Positions 27,594 to 35,593 of a stretch of 64,000 bases of DNA are shown here, piece by piece (within the stretch, counting starts at the first letter, position 1; every line of letters starts with the position of its first letter). Under the pieces are notes generated by a model. It was not told the DNA's origin. It did no database searches and saw only the letters and a list, made by a program, of their open reading frames with translations. Source of the DNA: Deferribacter abyssi (GTDB lineage: Bacteria > Chrysiogenota > Deferribacteres > Deferribacterales > Deferribacteraceae); contig NZ_JAQNCS010000007.1 of NCBI RefSeq assembly GCF_049472655.1, forward strand, positions 1-64,000, in the 5' to 3' direction. A program made the position numbers and the translations under genes.

Positions 27594-27938
27594 ATGAAAA
27601 AAGGATTTGTAGTATTAGCTATTCTCATGTTTGCTGTTGTAGTTATTGCTGGACAAGGTCCAGAAGTTATTGACTTATCAAAATCTTTCAATGTTCCAAA
27701 AACCACAAAAAAAGCAGTTAAATTCCCTCACTGGCTCCATCAATCAAAAAATGAATGTACAGAATGTCACCTTACTGCAGATGGTGGAAAAGATTTAAAA
27801 AGTGCAAAAACAGGAAAAAAACTTGCTGCTGGTGTTGTAAAAGGCACTGCTAACAAAGTTCACAAAGAATTCTGCTGGCCATGCCATAAAGCGAAAAAAG
27901 TTCCTAAAGGAAAATCTTGTAATAAATGTCACAAGTAA
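27594..27938 (+). CDS. Periplasmic triheme cytochrome c7-like protein
   Basis: 114 aa with a signal peptide (about 1-20, FVVLAILMFAVVVIA). Three CXXCH heme sites are at CTECH (55-59), CWPCH (94-98) and CNKCH (109-113). Histidines at 46, 49 and 90 are candidate distal ligands. Size and spacing fit the c7/PpcA family that shuttles electrons in the periplasm of metal- or nitrate-respiring anaerobes. GGAGG precedes the ATG. It is monocistronic: a strong promoter is upstream and a hairpin covers its stop codon. Confidence 0.9.
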   Translation: MKKGFVVLAILMFAVVVIAGQGPEVIDLSKSFNVPKTTKKAVKFPHWLHQSKNECTECHLTADGGKDLKSAKTGKKLAAGVVKGTANKVHKEFCWPCHKAKKVPKGKSCNKCHK

Positions 27939-27958
27939 GAGGCTTAAGCCTCTTACTT
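27933..27958. terminator. Bidirectional terminator carrying both stop codons
   Basis: Arms AAGTAAGAGGC (27933-27943) and GCCTCTTACTT (27948-27958) are perfect, with TTAA between them and T-rich sequence following. The cytochrome stop (27936-27938) and the stop of the converging gene (27953-27955) both lie inside the stem. Confidence 0.85.
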
Positions 27959-28441
27959 TTCTGTATTTTTCACCACTTTATAAATATGCGATAGTTGGAT
28001 TTCTATATTTTTATCATCTACATACTTATTTGCCTCTTTCAAAAGACTTAAAGCTGAATCTAAATATTCCTTATCACCTTTCTCGTTATATGCTTTAATA
28101 TATTTTAAAGCTCTCAAAACAATATTTGCACAAAAACCTCTTATCTGTCTTGCTTTATCAATTTTCACTGAAAGACGCATTATAAAAGCAACAAAAATAA
28201 CAAAAGGTATCCAGTAATATAAACTAAAAGGTAATGTTATCAAAACAAAAAGTAAAGCAGTAACTAGCGTAGCACTAAAAGCAACAGCTAACCCTGGAGT
28301 ACCTATAAAATAAACAGGAACATTTCTACCATCTTTATACTTATAATACCTAAAAGGGCTAAAACTACCGCCTCTATAGTACTTTTTCTCAATTTTCACT
28401 GATAACTCTTCTAACTCATCAACTATCTCTACCTTTTTCAT
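27953..28441 (-). CDS. Two-pass membrane protein of unknown function
   Basis: 162 aa. A charged N-terminal part (about 1-45) is followed by two adjacent membrane segments (about 48-95, PGLAVAFSATLVTALLFVLI and YYWIPFVIFVAFIM) and a cytosolic helical C-terminus (KALKYIKAYNEKGDKEYLDSAL). I do not recognise the family. It converges on the cytochrome gene and shares its terminator, but nothing else ties the two functionally. The 237 bases upstream to 28678 show no gene or clear structure. Confidence 0.65.
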   Translation of the reverse strand: MKKVEIVDELEELSVKIEKKYYRGGSFSPFRYYKYKDGRNVPVYFIGTPGLAVAFSATLVTALLFVLITLPFSLYYWIPFVIFVAFIMRLSVKIDKARQIRGFCANIVLRALKYIKAYNEKGDKEYLDSALSLLKEANKYVDDKNIEIQLSHIYKVVKNTEK

Positions 28442-28678
28442 AATACTCCTTATTAATTAGCTTCATTAAACTTTATATAATCTTATGTTTTACAGCATCA
28501 ATGCAGTTATCCATTATCTTAGTAGACCTTTCTTTAACAACTTTGATGAAAAAAATCTTTCTCACAAACATACCAGCATTACATCCTTTTAAATCATACA
28601 TTTAAAAAGACTATAAATAACGATCAAATACCATAAGATTTCATTGCATAAATTTCTAATTAGTTTATCATATGCATT

Positions 28679-29572
28679 ATGTTTTATATGTTTATTATTT
28701 TTCTATTCTGCTCAACTAACCTTATGGCTGATAATATTGTTATCAACATCAAAAACAAATTCGACATACCAGAGAATTATATAATAAATAGTCTTAAAAA
28801 AGCAAGTCTAGATAACAAAAGTTTATTACTCATAAATAAACCAAAAGAAAAGCTACCATTTAATAAATATAAAAACCTACTTGTAACAAAAAAAAGAATA
28901 ATTGAAGGCAAAAAGTTTCTAAAAAAACACCGTTATTGGTTAATAAAAAGTGAAAAAAACTTCAAGGTTGAAAAAAGTATTATATCAGCAATAATTGGTA
29001 TAGAATCCTTCTATGGAAAGCATACTTTCAATCATAAAGCTCTCAATGTATTATACACTCTTTCCTTAAAATACAAAAAAAGAGCACCTTATTTCACTTA
29101 TGAACTGGGTAGTTTTTTAAATTTCTGTTTTAAAAATAAGTTACGTGTTGAATCAATATTATCTTCTTATGCTGGCGCCATAGGAATTCCTCAATTTATG
29201 CCATCAAATATTATAAAATACGGAATTGATTTTAACAAAAACAATAAAATTGATATTATAAACGAAATACCTGATGCTATAGCTAGTGTAGCCAATTATT
29301 TACATAGGTTTGGATGGAATTATAAAAAACCAACAGCGATTAAAGTTAAAAATGTCAATAAATCGATACTTAATAAATGGATAACTATCAAAATATTAAA
29401 ACAAAAGGGAGTCCGCTTTCCGTTAAAAGTAAAATCAAATTATAAAGTTAAAATCATCAAGGTAGACAGCAGCTATTGGGCTACATTCAATAATTTTTAT
29501 GTTTTACGAAAATATAACCCTAGTAATAACTATGTTCTAGCAGTACTCATTCTTTCTAAAAAATTAAGGTGA
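28679..29572 (+). CDS. Lytic murein transglycosylase (MltB-like)
   Basis: 297 aa with a signal peptide (FYMFIIFLFCSTNLMA) and an SLT_2/MltB catalytic domain. The catalytic Glu is E109 in IIGIESFYGK. Other family motifs are NVLYTLSLKY, SYAGAIGIPQFMPSN and ANYLHRFGW. It cleaves the glycan strand of peptidoglycan to 1,6-anhydro ends, acting in the periplasm. No lipobox is evident, so it may be soluble. Its TGA stop lies inside the P1 helix of the convergent rnpB gene. Confidence 0.85.
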   Translation: MFYMFIIFLFCSTNLMADNIVINIKNKFDIPENYIINSLKKASLDNKSLLLINKPKEKLPFNKYKNLLVTKKRIIEGKKFLKKHRYWLIKSEKNFKVEKSIISAIIGIESFYGKHTFNHKALNVLYTLSLKYKKRAPYFTYELGSFLNFCFKNKLRVESILSSYAGAIGIPQFMPSNIIKYGIDFNKNNKIDIINEIPDAIASVANYLHRFGWNYKKPTAIKVKNVNKSILNKWITIKILKQKGVRFPLKVKSNYKVKIIKVDSSYWATFNNFYVLRKYNPSNNYVLAVLILSKKLR

Positions 29573-29942
29573 GATGGCCTGTAAGCCGGATTCTGTATCC
29601 GCAAAAAGCGGATGGTGGTCATTTATCTGGGCCTATTGTTACCAATAGGCTCTAGCGGCTTACCCGTGAGCATCAGGCGGGCCACCCTCAAACGCTCACC
29701 TATTTAGCCTTGCACCGGGTAGGGTTTGCCATGCCTCCATCTGTCACCAGTTGGAGCGGTGGGCTCTTACCCCACCTTTTCACCCTTACCAGATACCCAA
29801 ACATATTGTTAGGTACTGGCGGTCTTTTTTCTGTGGCACTTTCCCTGCCTCACGACAGGTCGGCGTTACCGACTACCCTGCCCTGTGGTGTCCGGACTTT
29901 CCTCTCCACTACATAAGTGGAGCGACCACCCAGCCATCTCAC
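29569..29942 (-). ncRNA. rnpB: RNase P RNA (class A)
   Basis: Read on the minus strand it contains the universal core GAGGAAAGTCCGG near the 5' end and, near the 3' end, ACAGAATCCGGCTTACAG. The P1 helix is formed by GTGAGATGGC at the 5' end (29942-29933) and GCCATCTCAC at the 3' end (29578-29569). It is the catalytic RNA that trims tRNA 5' leaders. It is packed tightly: the stop codons of both flanking genes fall within the P1 strands. The GC content is far above the surroundings, as expected for a structural RNA. Confidence 0.95.
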
Positions 29943-30613
29943 CTATTAAATTTAACATTAACATTAAATTTCTCAACCCAAAAACAAAATTTTGAATTCA
30001 AAAAGCAATCTATGCATTTTGGATGTTTTTTGCAAAAGTTCTTACAATGTTCAACAATTAAAGCATGAAAATTTTTATAAGCTTTTATATCGCCACTAAA
30101 ACATTCATGAACATAATTTTGACATTCATCATAGCTTGAAAATTTCCCAATTTTTAACCTTTCAAAAAAATTTAATGTATATGTGTCCACAACAAACACT
30201 TTAAAATCAAGGGCATAAAGTAAAATAGAATCTGCAGTTTCTTTGCCTATTCCTTTTAAAGCAAGTAATCTTTCTCTAGCTTGTTTTAAATCATATTTTT
30301 TTAGATTAACAATATTACCTTTGAGGTCTTTAATTATATACTCACTTAAAATTTTTAGTCTTTCACACTTTTGATTGTAAAAGCCTGCTGATCTTATCAA
30401 TTTTTTTAGCATATTTTCATCACTTCTATAAATCCCATAAGGAGTTAACAAATCAGTTTTTTTTAAATTCTCTATTGCTTTTTCTACATTATTCCAATTC
30501 GTATTTTGTGTTAATATAGCACCTACTGCCACCTCAAAAGGAGTTTCAGCAGGCCACCACTTTAAATCACCATAATTATGAAATAATATTTCATATAGTC
30601 TATCTAACTTCAC
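29939..30613 (-). CDS. Endonuclease III-related DNA glycosylase (COG2231/MagIII-like)
   Basis: 224 aa HhH-GPD protein. The hairpin-helix-hairpin LLALKGIGKETADSILLYAL is at about 117-136, and the catalytic Asp is D143 in VVDTY. The position of the Nth bifunctional lysine is Glu (E125 in GIGKETA), so a monofunctional glycosylase such as 3-methyladenine glycosylase III is more likely than an AP lyase. A C-terminal Cys group (C-X5-C-X2-C-X6-C) could hold a 4Fe-4S cluster; the spacing differs slightly from classical Nth. Its stop overlaps the rnpB 5' end. Confidence 0.82.
   Translation of the reverse strand: MKLDRLYEILFHNYGDLKWWPAETPFEVAVGAILTQNTNWNNVEKAIENLKKTDLLTPYGIYRSDENMLKKLIRSAGFYNQKCERLKILSEYIIKDLKGNIVNLKKYDLKQARERLLALKGIGKETADSILLYALDFKVFVVDTYTLNFFERLKIGKFSSYDECQNYVHECFSGDIKAYKNFHALIVEHCKNFCKKHPKCIDCFLNSKFCFWVEKFNVNVKFNR
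29949..29976 (-). promoter_or_regulatory. Candidate rnpB promoter inside upstream coding sequence
   Basis: On the minus strand TTGAGA (29976-29971), a 16-nt spacer and TAAATT (29954-29949) end 7 nt before the predicted rnpB 5' end. The whole promoter lies within the last codons of the DNA glycosylase gene. Confidence 0.5.
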
Positions 30614-30648
30614 TTGAACTTTATTCCTTCTTTTGATAAACTAAATTT

Positions 30649-31005
30649 ATGCTTGATTTATCACAGCTTAAACACGAAATCAATGGATTAAAGCTAGAAA
30701 CATATCTTAATTATTCAAAAAAAGTTGAAATAGCACATAAAATGTTATTAGCTGAAAAGCATAAATTAATTAGGTTAAAAAATATCAGAAAAAAAACTGA
30801 ATTAAAACTACAAACAGCAAAATATAAAAAGAAAAAAATCCTCAAAGCTTTAATACCAAGATTAGATAAACAAATTTCTATATGCAACAAAAAAATAATA
30901 AACCTTAATAGCATATTCCATAAATATTTAGACGAACTAAAAAAACACAGAGAAATATTAGGGCTAACAGATCATTCTTTCTTAAACGAATTTTACAATG
31001 ATTAA
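30649..31005 (+). CDS. Small coiled-coil protein, unknown
   Basis: 118 aa, very rich in Lys, Leu and Ile with heptad-like spacing throughout (about 15-100), so probably one long helical hairpin or coiled coil. There is no signal peptide and no clear Shine-Dalgarno. It is divergent from the glycosylase gene, with only 35 nt between starts. I do not recognise a family. Compositional bias means the frame could be spurious, but there is no competing gene on either strand. Confidence 0.5.
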   Translation: MLDLSQLKHEINGLKLETYLNYSKKVEIAHKMLLAEKHKLIRLKNIRKKTELKLQTAKYKKKKILKALIPRLDKQISICNKKIINLNSIFHKYLDELKKHREILGLTDHSFLNEFYND

Positions 31006-31103
31006 AGAAAGCTTAGGAACTGTTACTATTTTAACAATAATAAAAATTCTCCGTTTTATTATTTCAAAGATTAAGATATTGTACAATCAATTTCTTAATT
31101 ATC

Positions 31104-31142
31104 GCAAAATTAAGGAGGCCGGCCTCCCACCGGCAAAATTAA
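31104..31142. repeat. GC-rich palindrome flanked by 10-bp direct repeats
   Basis: GCAAAATTAA occurs at 31104-31113 and again at 31133-31142. Between the copies is the perfect palindrome GGAGGCCGGCCTCC (31114-31127). On the minus strand GCCGG/CCGGC can form a hairpin followed by CTCCTTAATTTT, so it may terminate the EamA transporter gene 62 nt upstream. Its GC content contrasts sharply with its surroundings. Apart from this I see nothing in 31006-31203. Confidence 0.5.
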
Positions 31143-31203
31143 TTCCATTGTTGGCGTGGTTGTTCCACTACCTGTGTTTTTTCATAAGCAATATCTATGC
31201 CAA

Positions 31204-32046
31204 TCATACATAATATCTTAAAATAGATACTCCAACGATTATAAATATAGTACCAATTATATTGTTTATGGTGATTTTTTCTCTAAAAAGTACACATCCT
31301 AAAAACACACCAAAAATTATATTGACCTGTCTAAGGACTATAGCATAGGAAACATTTACCATTTTTAACCCATATCTATAAGTTAGAAATGAGAAAAAAA
31401 GTACCCCTCCCCCTAGAAAAATTTTCCGAACATTGATTCTGAAATAACCCACAAATTTTCCTTTTACAACTCTATAATTAAAGATAAACATGTATAGTGT
31501 CATAAAAAATGTAAGAGAATAAACATATAAAACAAAATTCCCACTACCTACACCTAGTTTATCAACAATTGCTCCTAAAGAATAAGCAAAAGCTGCTAAA
31601 ATAGCATAAAATACTCCTTTATCCTTTGATATTCTAATATTTTTGACATTACCAATTACAGCAACCCCGAAAACTATAAAAATAATTCCGATAAAAGAAA
31701 CAATATTAATTTTCTCTTTCAAAAATAAAACAGCCCACAATGTTACAAATAAAGGAGAAATAGCAGTTATAGGGTATAATTTACTTATATCACCATAACT
31801 GTACGCCGAAGATAAAAAAAGGTGATAAAATGTAAAAAATGTTGATGCAACAAATGCCTTGAATATCGTAAGTTTATCTATATATAAATAACGTCTAAAA
31901 AAAATAAAATAAGCAAATGAAAAAATAAATAAATTTGCTAAGTGCATATAAAAATTAAAAAAAAATTTATTATTAGACTTTTTAAGTAAAATATTCCATA
32001 ATGAATGGAAAAGTGCACTTATTATAATTAAATTATAACCAAGCAT
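31204..32046 (-). CDS. EamA/DMT family transporter
   Basis: 280 aa with about ten hydrophobic segments arranged as two repeated five-helix halves, typical of the drug/metabolite transporter superfamily. The first half contains YPITAISPLFVTLWAVLFLKE, and the second ends with VLRQVNIIFGVFLGCVLFREK then a final helix with GTIFIIVGVSIL. Such proteins export or import small metabolites; the substrate is unknown. There is no strong ribosome site. It is divergent from citrate synthase. Confidence 0.85.
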   Translation of the reverse strand: MLGYNLIIISALFHSLWNILLKKSNNKFFFNFYMHLANLFIFSFAYFIFFRRYLYIDKLTIFKAFVASTFFTFYHLFLSSAYSYGDISKLYPITAISPLFVTLWAVLFLKEKINIVSFIGIIFIVFGVAVIGNVKNIRISKDKGVFYAILAAFAYSLGAIVDKLGVGSGNFVLYVYSLTFFMTLYMFIFNYRVVKGKFVGYFRINVRKIFLGGGVLFFSFLTYRYGLKMVNVSYAIVLRQVNIIFGVFLGCVLFREKITINNIIGTIFIIVGVSILRYYV

Positions 32047-32170
32047 TAGCTTGTAATATTTAATACTTTGCCAATAGTCAAATATTATTTTAAAGTTAGA
32101 TAATAAAATAACAGCTATAGATATTATCTATACATAAACTATATCCTATTGATATATCAGTTGTTTTGTT

Positions 32171-32220
32171 TTGACCATTTCATCATGTATTGCATATTGT
32201 ATACAATTTTTATATTGACA
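32171..32220 (+). promoter_or_regulatory. Citrate synthase promoter region with TTGTATACAA operator
   Basis: TTGACC (32171-32176) and TATTGT (32195-32200, 18-nt spacer) overlap the palindrome TTGTATACAA (32197-32206; ATTGTATACAAT with one more pair). A second candidate promoter starts at TTGACA (32215-32220) with TAAAAA 17 nt on. The same decamer at 23030 sits 28 nt after a TTGACT; here the distance is 26 nt. Confidence 0.5.
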
Positions 32221-32290
32221 TTATCTATAAAGAGTGGTAAAAATAAAAAGCGTTTTATAATAAACGATGATTAAACCTGAGGAGGTACTT

Positions 32291-33601
32291 ATGAGTAAAC
32301 TTAAAGAAAAACTAGCCAAGAAGATTGAAGAGCACAGACCTAGAACTACTAGACTTGTAAAAGAATTTGGTGACACAAAAGTATGTGATGTTACTATTTC
32401 TCAAGTTATTGGTGGAATGAGAGGAATCAAATGTCTTGTTACTGATATCTCTTATCTTGATCCATATGAAGGAATTAGATTTCGCGGATATACTATTCCT
32501 GAAGTAATGGAAAAACTTCCAAAACCAGCAGGTTGTGAAATGCCTTATGTTGAAGGTCATTTTTATCTCCTCTTAACTGGTGAAATTCCAACAGAAGAAG
32601 AAGTTCAAGAAGTAATTGATGAGTTTAAAGCAAGAAAACAGGTCCCTCAATATGTATTTGATCTTCTTAGGACTATGCCTAGAGACACTCATCCAATGAC
32701 AATGTTCTCTGCTGCTATTCTTTCTCTACAAAGAGAGTCAAAGTTTGCAAAAGCTTATGCTGAAGGTAAAATGAATAAATTTAATTATTGGGAATATATG
32801 TACGAAGATGTAATGGACCTTCTTGCAAAATTACCAGAAATCGGTGCTTACATCTACAGAATGAAGTACAAAGGTGACACACCAATTCCATCAAATCCAG
32901 AACTGGATTTTGGTGGTGATTTCGCTCATATGATGGGAATAGACAAACCATATGATGATGTTATGAGAATGTATTTCATCCTACACTCTGACCATGAAAG
33001 TGGTAATGTTTCAGCTCATACAACACACCTTGTTGCATCAGCTTTATCTGATGCTTATTATTCTCTATCTGCAGGGCTAAATGGTCTTGCTGGTCCATTA
33101 CACGGTCTTGCTAACCAAGAAGTTCTCAAGTGGATACAAGATCTTCGTGCAAGATATGGTGATAAGATGCCTACCAAAGAAGATCTAGAAAAATTCTGTT
33201 GGGATACTCTCAATAGTGGTCAGGTTATTCCTGGCTACGGTCATGCTGTTCTTAGAAAAACAGACCCTAGATATACAGCTCAGAGAGAATTTGCACTCAA
33301 ACATTTACCAGATGATGAGTTATTCCAAATCGTTAGCATGCTTTATGAAGTAGTACCTGGTGTTCTTGAAAAGCACGGTAAAGCTAAAAACCCATGGCCA
33401 AATGTTGATGCTCACTCTGGAGTTATTCAATGGTACTATGGTGTTAGAGAGTATGATTTTTATACGGTATTGTTCGGTATTGGTAGAGCTCTTGGCGTAC
33501 TTGCTAACATCACATGGGATAGAGCTCTTGGCTATCCAATCGAAAGACCAAAATCTGTTACAACTGATATGCTCGAAGAAATTGCAGGAATTAAAAATTA
33601 A
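32291..33601 (+). CDS. gltA: Citrate synthase, eukaryote-like type
   Basis: 436 aa. Active-site regions are GLAGPLHGLANQEVL (His), GYGHAVLRKTDPRY (His), and the Asp in NVDAHSG. These motifs and the length match the mitochondrial-type citrate synthases also reported in Geobacter, rather than the hexameric E. coli enzyme. It condenses acetyl-CoA and oxaloacetate. The ATG at 32291 follows CTGAGGAGGTACTT; the frame extends upstream to 32267, which is not favoured. It is monocistronic with its own terminator. Confidence 0.95.
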   Translation: MSKLKEKLAKKIEEHRPRTTRLVKEFGDTKVCDVTISQVIGGMRGIKCLVTDISYLDPYEGIRFRGYTIPEVMEKLPKPAGCEMPYVEGHFYLLLTGEIPTEEEVQEVIDEFKARKQVPQYVFDLLRTMPRDTHPMTMFSAAILSLQRESKFAKAYAEGKMNKFNYWEYMYEDVMDLLAKLPEIGAYIYRMKYKGDTPIPSNPELDFGGDFAHMMGIDKPYDDVMRMYFILHSDHESGNVSAHTTHLVASALSDAYYSLSAGLNGLAGPLHGLANQEVLKWIQDLRARYGDKMPTKEDLEKFCWDTLNSGQVIPGYGHAVLRKTDPRYTAQREFALKHLPDDELFQIVSMLYEVVPGVLEKHGKAKNPWPNVDAHSGVIQWYYGVREYDFYTVLFGIGRALGVLANITWDRALGYPIERPKSVTTDMLEEIAGIKN

Positions 33602-33608
33602 TAATTTT

Positions 33609-33637
33609 AGTAGGTGCCCTTTAGGGCATCTACTTTT
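33609..33637 (+). terminator. Terminator of citrate synthase gene
   Basis: An 11-bp stem, AGTAGGTGCCC (33609-33619) with GGGCATCTACT (33624-33634), has one G-U pair and is followed by TTT. It starts 8 nt after the stop. The remaining sequence to 33835 shows no gene. Confidence 0.85.
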
Positions 33638-33835
33638 CTAAAAGATTTATTAATGCAAAAAATAATCTCAATTAATTTATTGATATCAGTAGCTTATAAA
33701 TAAACGAAGTCACCCCATTTTATGTACTAACTTGCTTGAAATTGTTTTTCCACAAACAATACCGTATAACTATTTGAAATATAACCATAAATCAGACTAG
33801 CAACAAAAAAAAAAGGGGTAACACCAAAAAGAAAA

Positions 33836-34645
33836 TTATTGAAGCACCATGCCATCATAAGAAGCTATTGTTTGTGAAAATTGTTTTTTAGCCATTATTA
33901 CTATTTCATCAATAAAACAGTCTACATAATCTGGATTATGATGAAATAATATCAGGTTCTTAGATTTACTTTTCTTTGCAAACTTAACCCCATATTCAAA
34001 TGTGGAATGTCCCCATCCTTTTTTATTTATACCATCCCTCACTCCTAAAAAATCATCTGGAGTATAAGTAGTATCGTAAATTAAATAGTCTACACCTTTC
34101 GCAGCTTCAACTAAAATATCATCCTTATCAGAACCATGCTCAAAATCTGTAGCATAAAGACACTTGATCTTTGAATTATATATCAAAAACATACTTGCTC
34201 CATTTGGATGACAACCTGGAAAAGGAATAATTTCATAGTCTCCAAATAAATACTTACTATCATAATCAATTTTTATTATCGATAAATTACAACTCAATTT
34301 TTCATGAGATACAGGAAAAAAAGGCTCCTTAAATAAATATCTTATAAAATTAGATGTATCCAGATCATTTTTATCATCAACGTATATAAAAATATCTATA
34401 TTCTCTCTATAAAAATAAGAAAATATGGGTAGTCCCATAATATGATCCCAATGAAGATGAGACAAAAAAATATGGATTTTTTTAAAACTTCTTATAGTAT
34501 TAATTTTGTAAATACCTGTACCAGCATCAAAAATAATAGCAACATCATCCATCCTTGCTAATAAAGATGGTGTACAACCACCATATTTTACATACTCATA
34601 CCCCGATACAGGAATTGTACCTCTACTTCCAAGTATTGTAATCAT
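33836..34645 (-). CDS. MBL-fold metallohydrolase
   Basis: 269 aa. The metallo-beta-lactamase motif SHLHWDH is at about residues 58-64, with further likely metal ligands in GCHPNGAS, YATDFEH and a late HHNPDY. The N-terminal ILGSRGTIPVSG and GGCTPS resemble the COG1235/PhnP and cyclic phosphodiesterase group. The substrate is unknown. The start overlaps the stop of the upstream HATPase gene by one base (TAATG), implying coupled production and a shared pathway. Confidence 0.85.
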   Translation of the reverse strand: MITILGSRGTIPVSGYEYVKYGGCTPSLLARMDDVAIIFDAGTGIYKINTIRSFKKIHIFLSHLHWDHIMGLPIFSYFYRENIDIFIYVDDKNDLDTSNFIRYLFKEPFFPVSHEKLSCNLSIIKIDYDSKYLFGDYEIIPFPGCHPNGASMFLIYNSKIKCLYATDFEHGSDKDDILVEAAKGVDYLIYDTTYTPDDFLGVRDGINKKGWGHSTFEYGVKFAKKSKSKNLILFHHNPDYVDCFIDEIVIMAKKQFSQTIASYDGMVLQ

Positions 34646-35472
34646 TATTTTATCCTTTTAATGAGTGTTACTTTATTCCCTTTCTCGTTATATACAACTT
34701 CATCAAAATACATCTTTGTAATTAATATCCCTCGTCCATGTAATTTTAACAAGTTTTCATCATCAAATTTATTTACAACGGATTTTGTATCAAAACCTTT
34801 TCCCATATCTTCTATTTCAACTTTGAAAACCTCAGTGTTTACTTCTAATATCAAATTAACAAATCTATCCTTATACTTTCCATCTATTAATCTTTGTTTC
34901 AGAAATTCTAAATAAGTACCATTCTCAGTTTCTATAAATTTCTTATCCCCACTTATCTCAAGATTCCCATGTTCAATAGCATTTGTAAGCATTTCTGAAA
35001 CACCTATTCTTAACTTCTGAATATCTGATATTTTAAAAAAAAACACTAACTCCCTAGTCAAGTTATATACAATCTTATCTATATTAAAAATATCATTATG
35101 TATAACACACTCTTTTTTAATATATGTTGGTCTAAAAGAATTGTTTAATGTATCCAAAAATCCACCATGATAAATTGTATCTACTAATCCTCGTAAACAT
35201 ATATTATTAAAGTTTTGTGATAAATGATAACAGTAAATTGTATTAACAGATTTTGGTGTATCACCAACCAAAACTAATGGTACCTTAACTTTTAAATGAG
35301 CTAAGTTTTCATCATATTCATCAATCAAAATCATTACCCAGCTATGATCAACATTACTAAGTTTATCGATATTATCAATATCAACAAACTCAAAAAATTC
35401 ATCTTCACAGAATTTTTTAACAATTTTTTTACAGTCTTCAAATTTATTTAAAAATACTGCTATTTTTTTCAT
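34645..35472 (-). CDS. HATPase-domain protein, anti-sigma factor-like, with degenerate receiver-like N-terminus
   Basis: 275 aa. The C-terminal half (about 140-275) is a GHKL ATPase of the RsbW/SpoIIAB type: N-box GVSEMLTNAIEHGNLE, G1 box VEIEDMGKGFD, and GRGILITKMYFDEV. The N-terminal roughly 120 residues (IAVFLNKFEDCKKIV, WVMILIDEYD, VPLVLVGDTP) look like a receiver-type alpha/beta fold without a clear phospho-acceptor. Such proteins often sit in partner-switching or stress signalling. No sigma factor or anti-anti-sigma gene is adjacent. It is coupled to the MBL hydrolase. Confidence 0.78.
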   Translation of the reverse strand: MKKIAVFLNKFEDCKKIVKKFCEDEFFEFVDIDNIDKLSNVDHSWVMILIDEYDENLAHLKVKVPLVLVGDTPKSVNTIYCYHLSQNFNNICLRGLVDTIYHGGFLDTLNNSFRPTYIKKECVIHNDIFNIDKIVYNLTRELVFFFKISDIQKLRIGVSEMLTNAIEHGNLEISGDKKFIETENGTYLEFLKQRLIDGKYKDRFVNLILEVNTEVFKVEIEDMGKGFDTKSVVNKFDDENLLKLHGRGILITKMYFDEVVYNEKGNKVTLIKRIK

Positions 35473-35593
35473 AAAATTAGTATATCAAAAAATATATTTT
35501 TTGTAAACATTACACCATTACAAACTTAATTTTACTTGATAAATATTTGTATTTTTAATAAGTTATATAATGTAATTGATTAAGGAGGTGAAA

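Noticed and set aside
29710..30068. Open frames of 68 and 105 codons on the plus strand
   Set aside because: They lie antisense to rnpB, whose conserved core is clear, and have no ribosome site or family resemblance.
30998..31213. 71-codon plus-strand frame overlapping the coiled-coil gene end
   Set aside because: No ribosome site, it runs through the GC palindrome and direct repeats, and it has no recognisable fold beyond general hydrophobicity.
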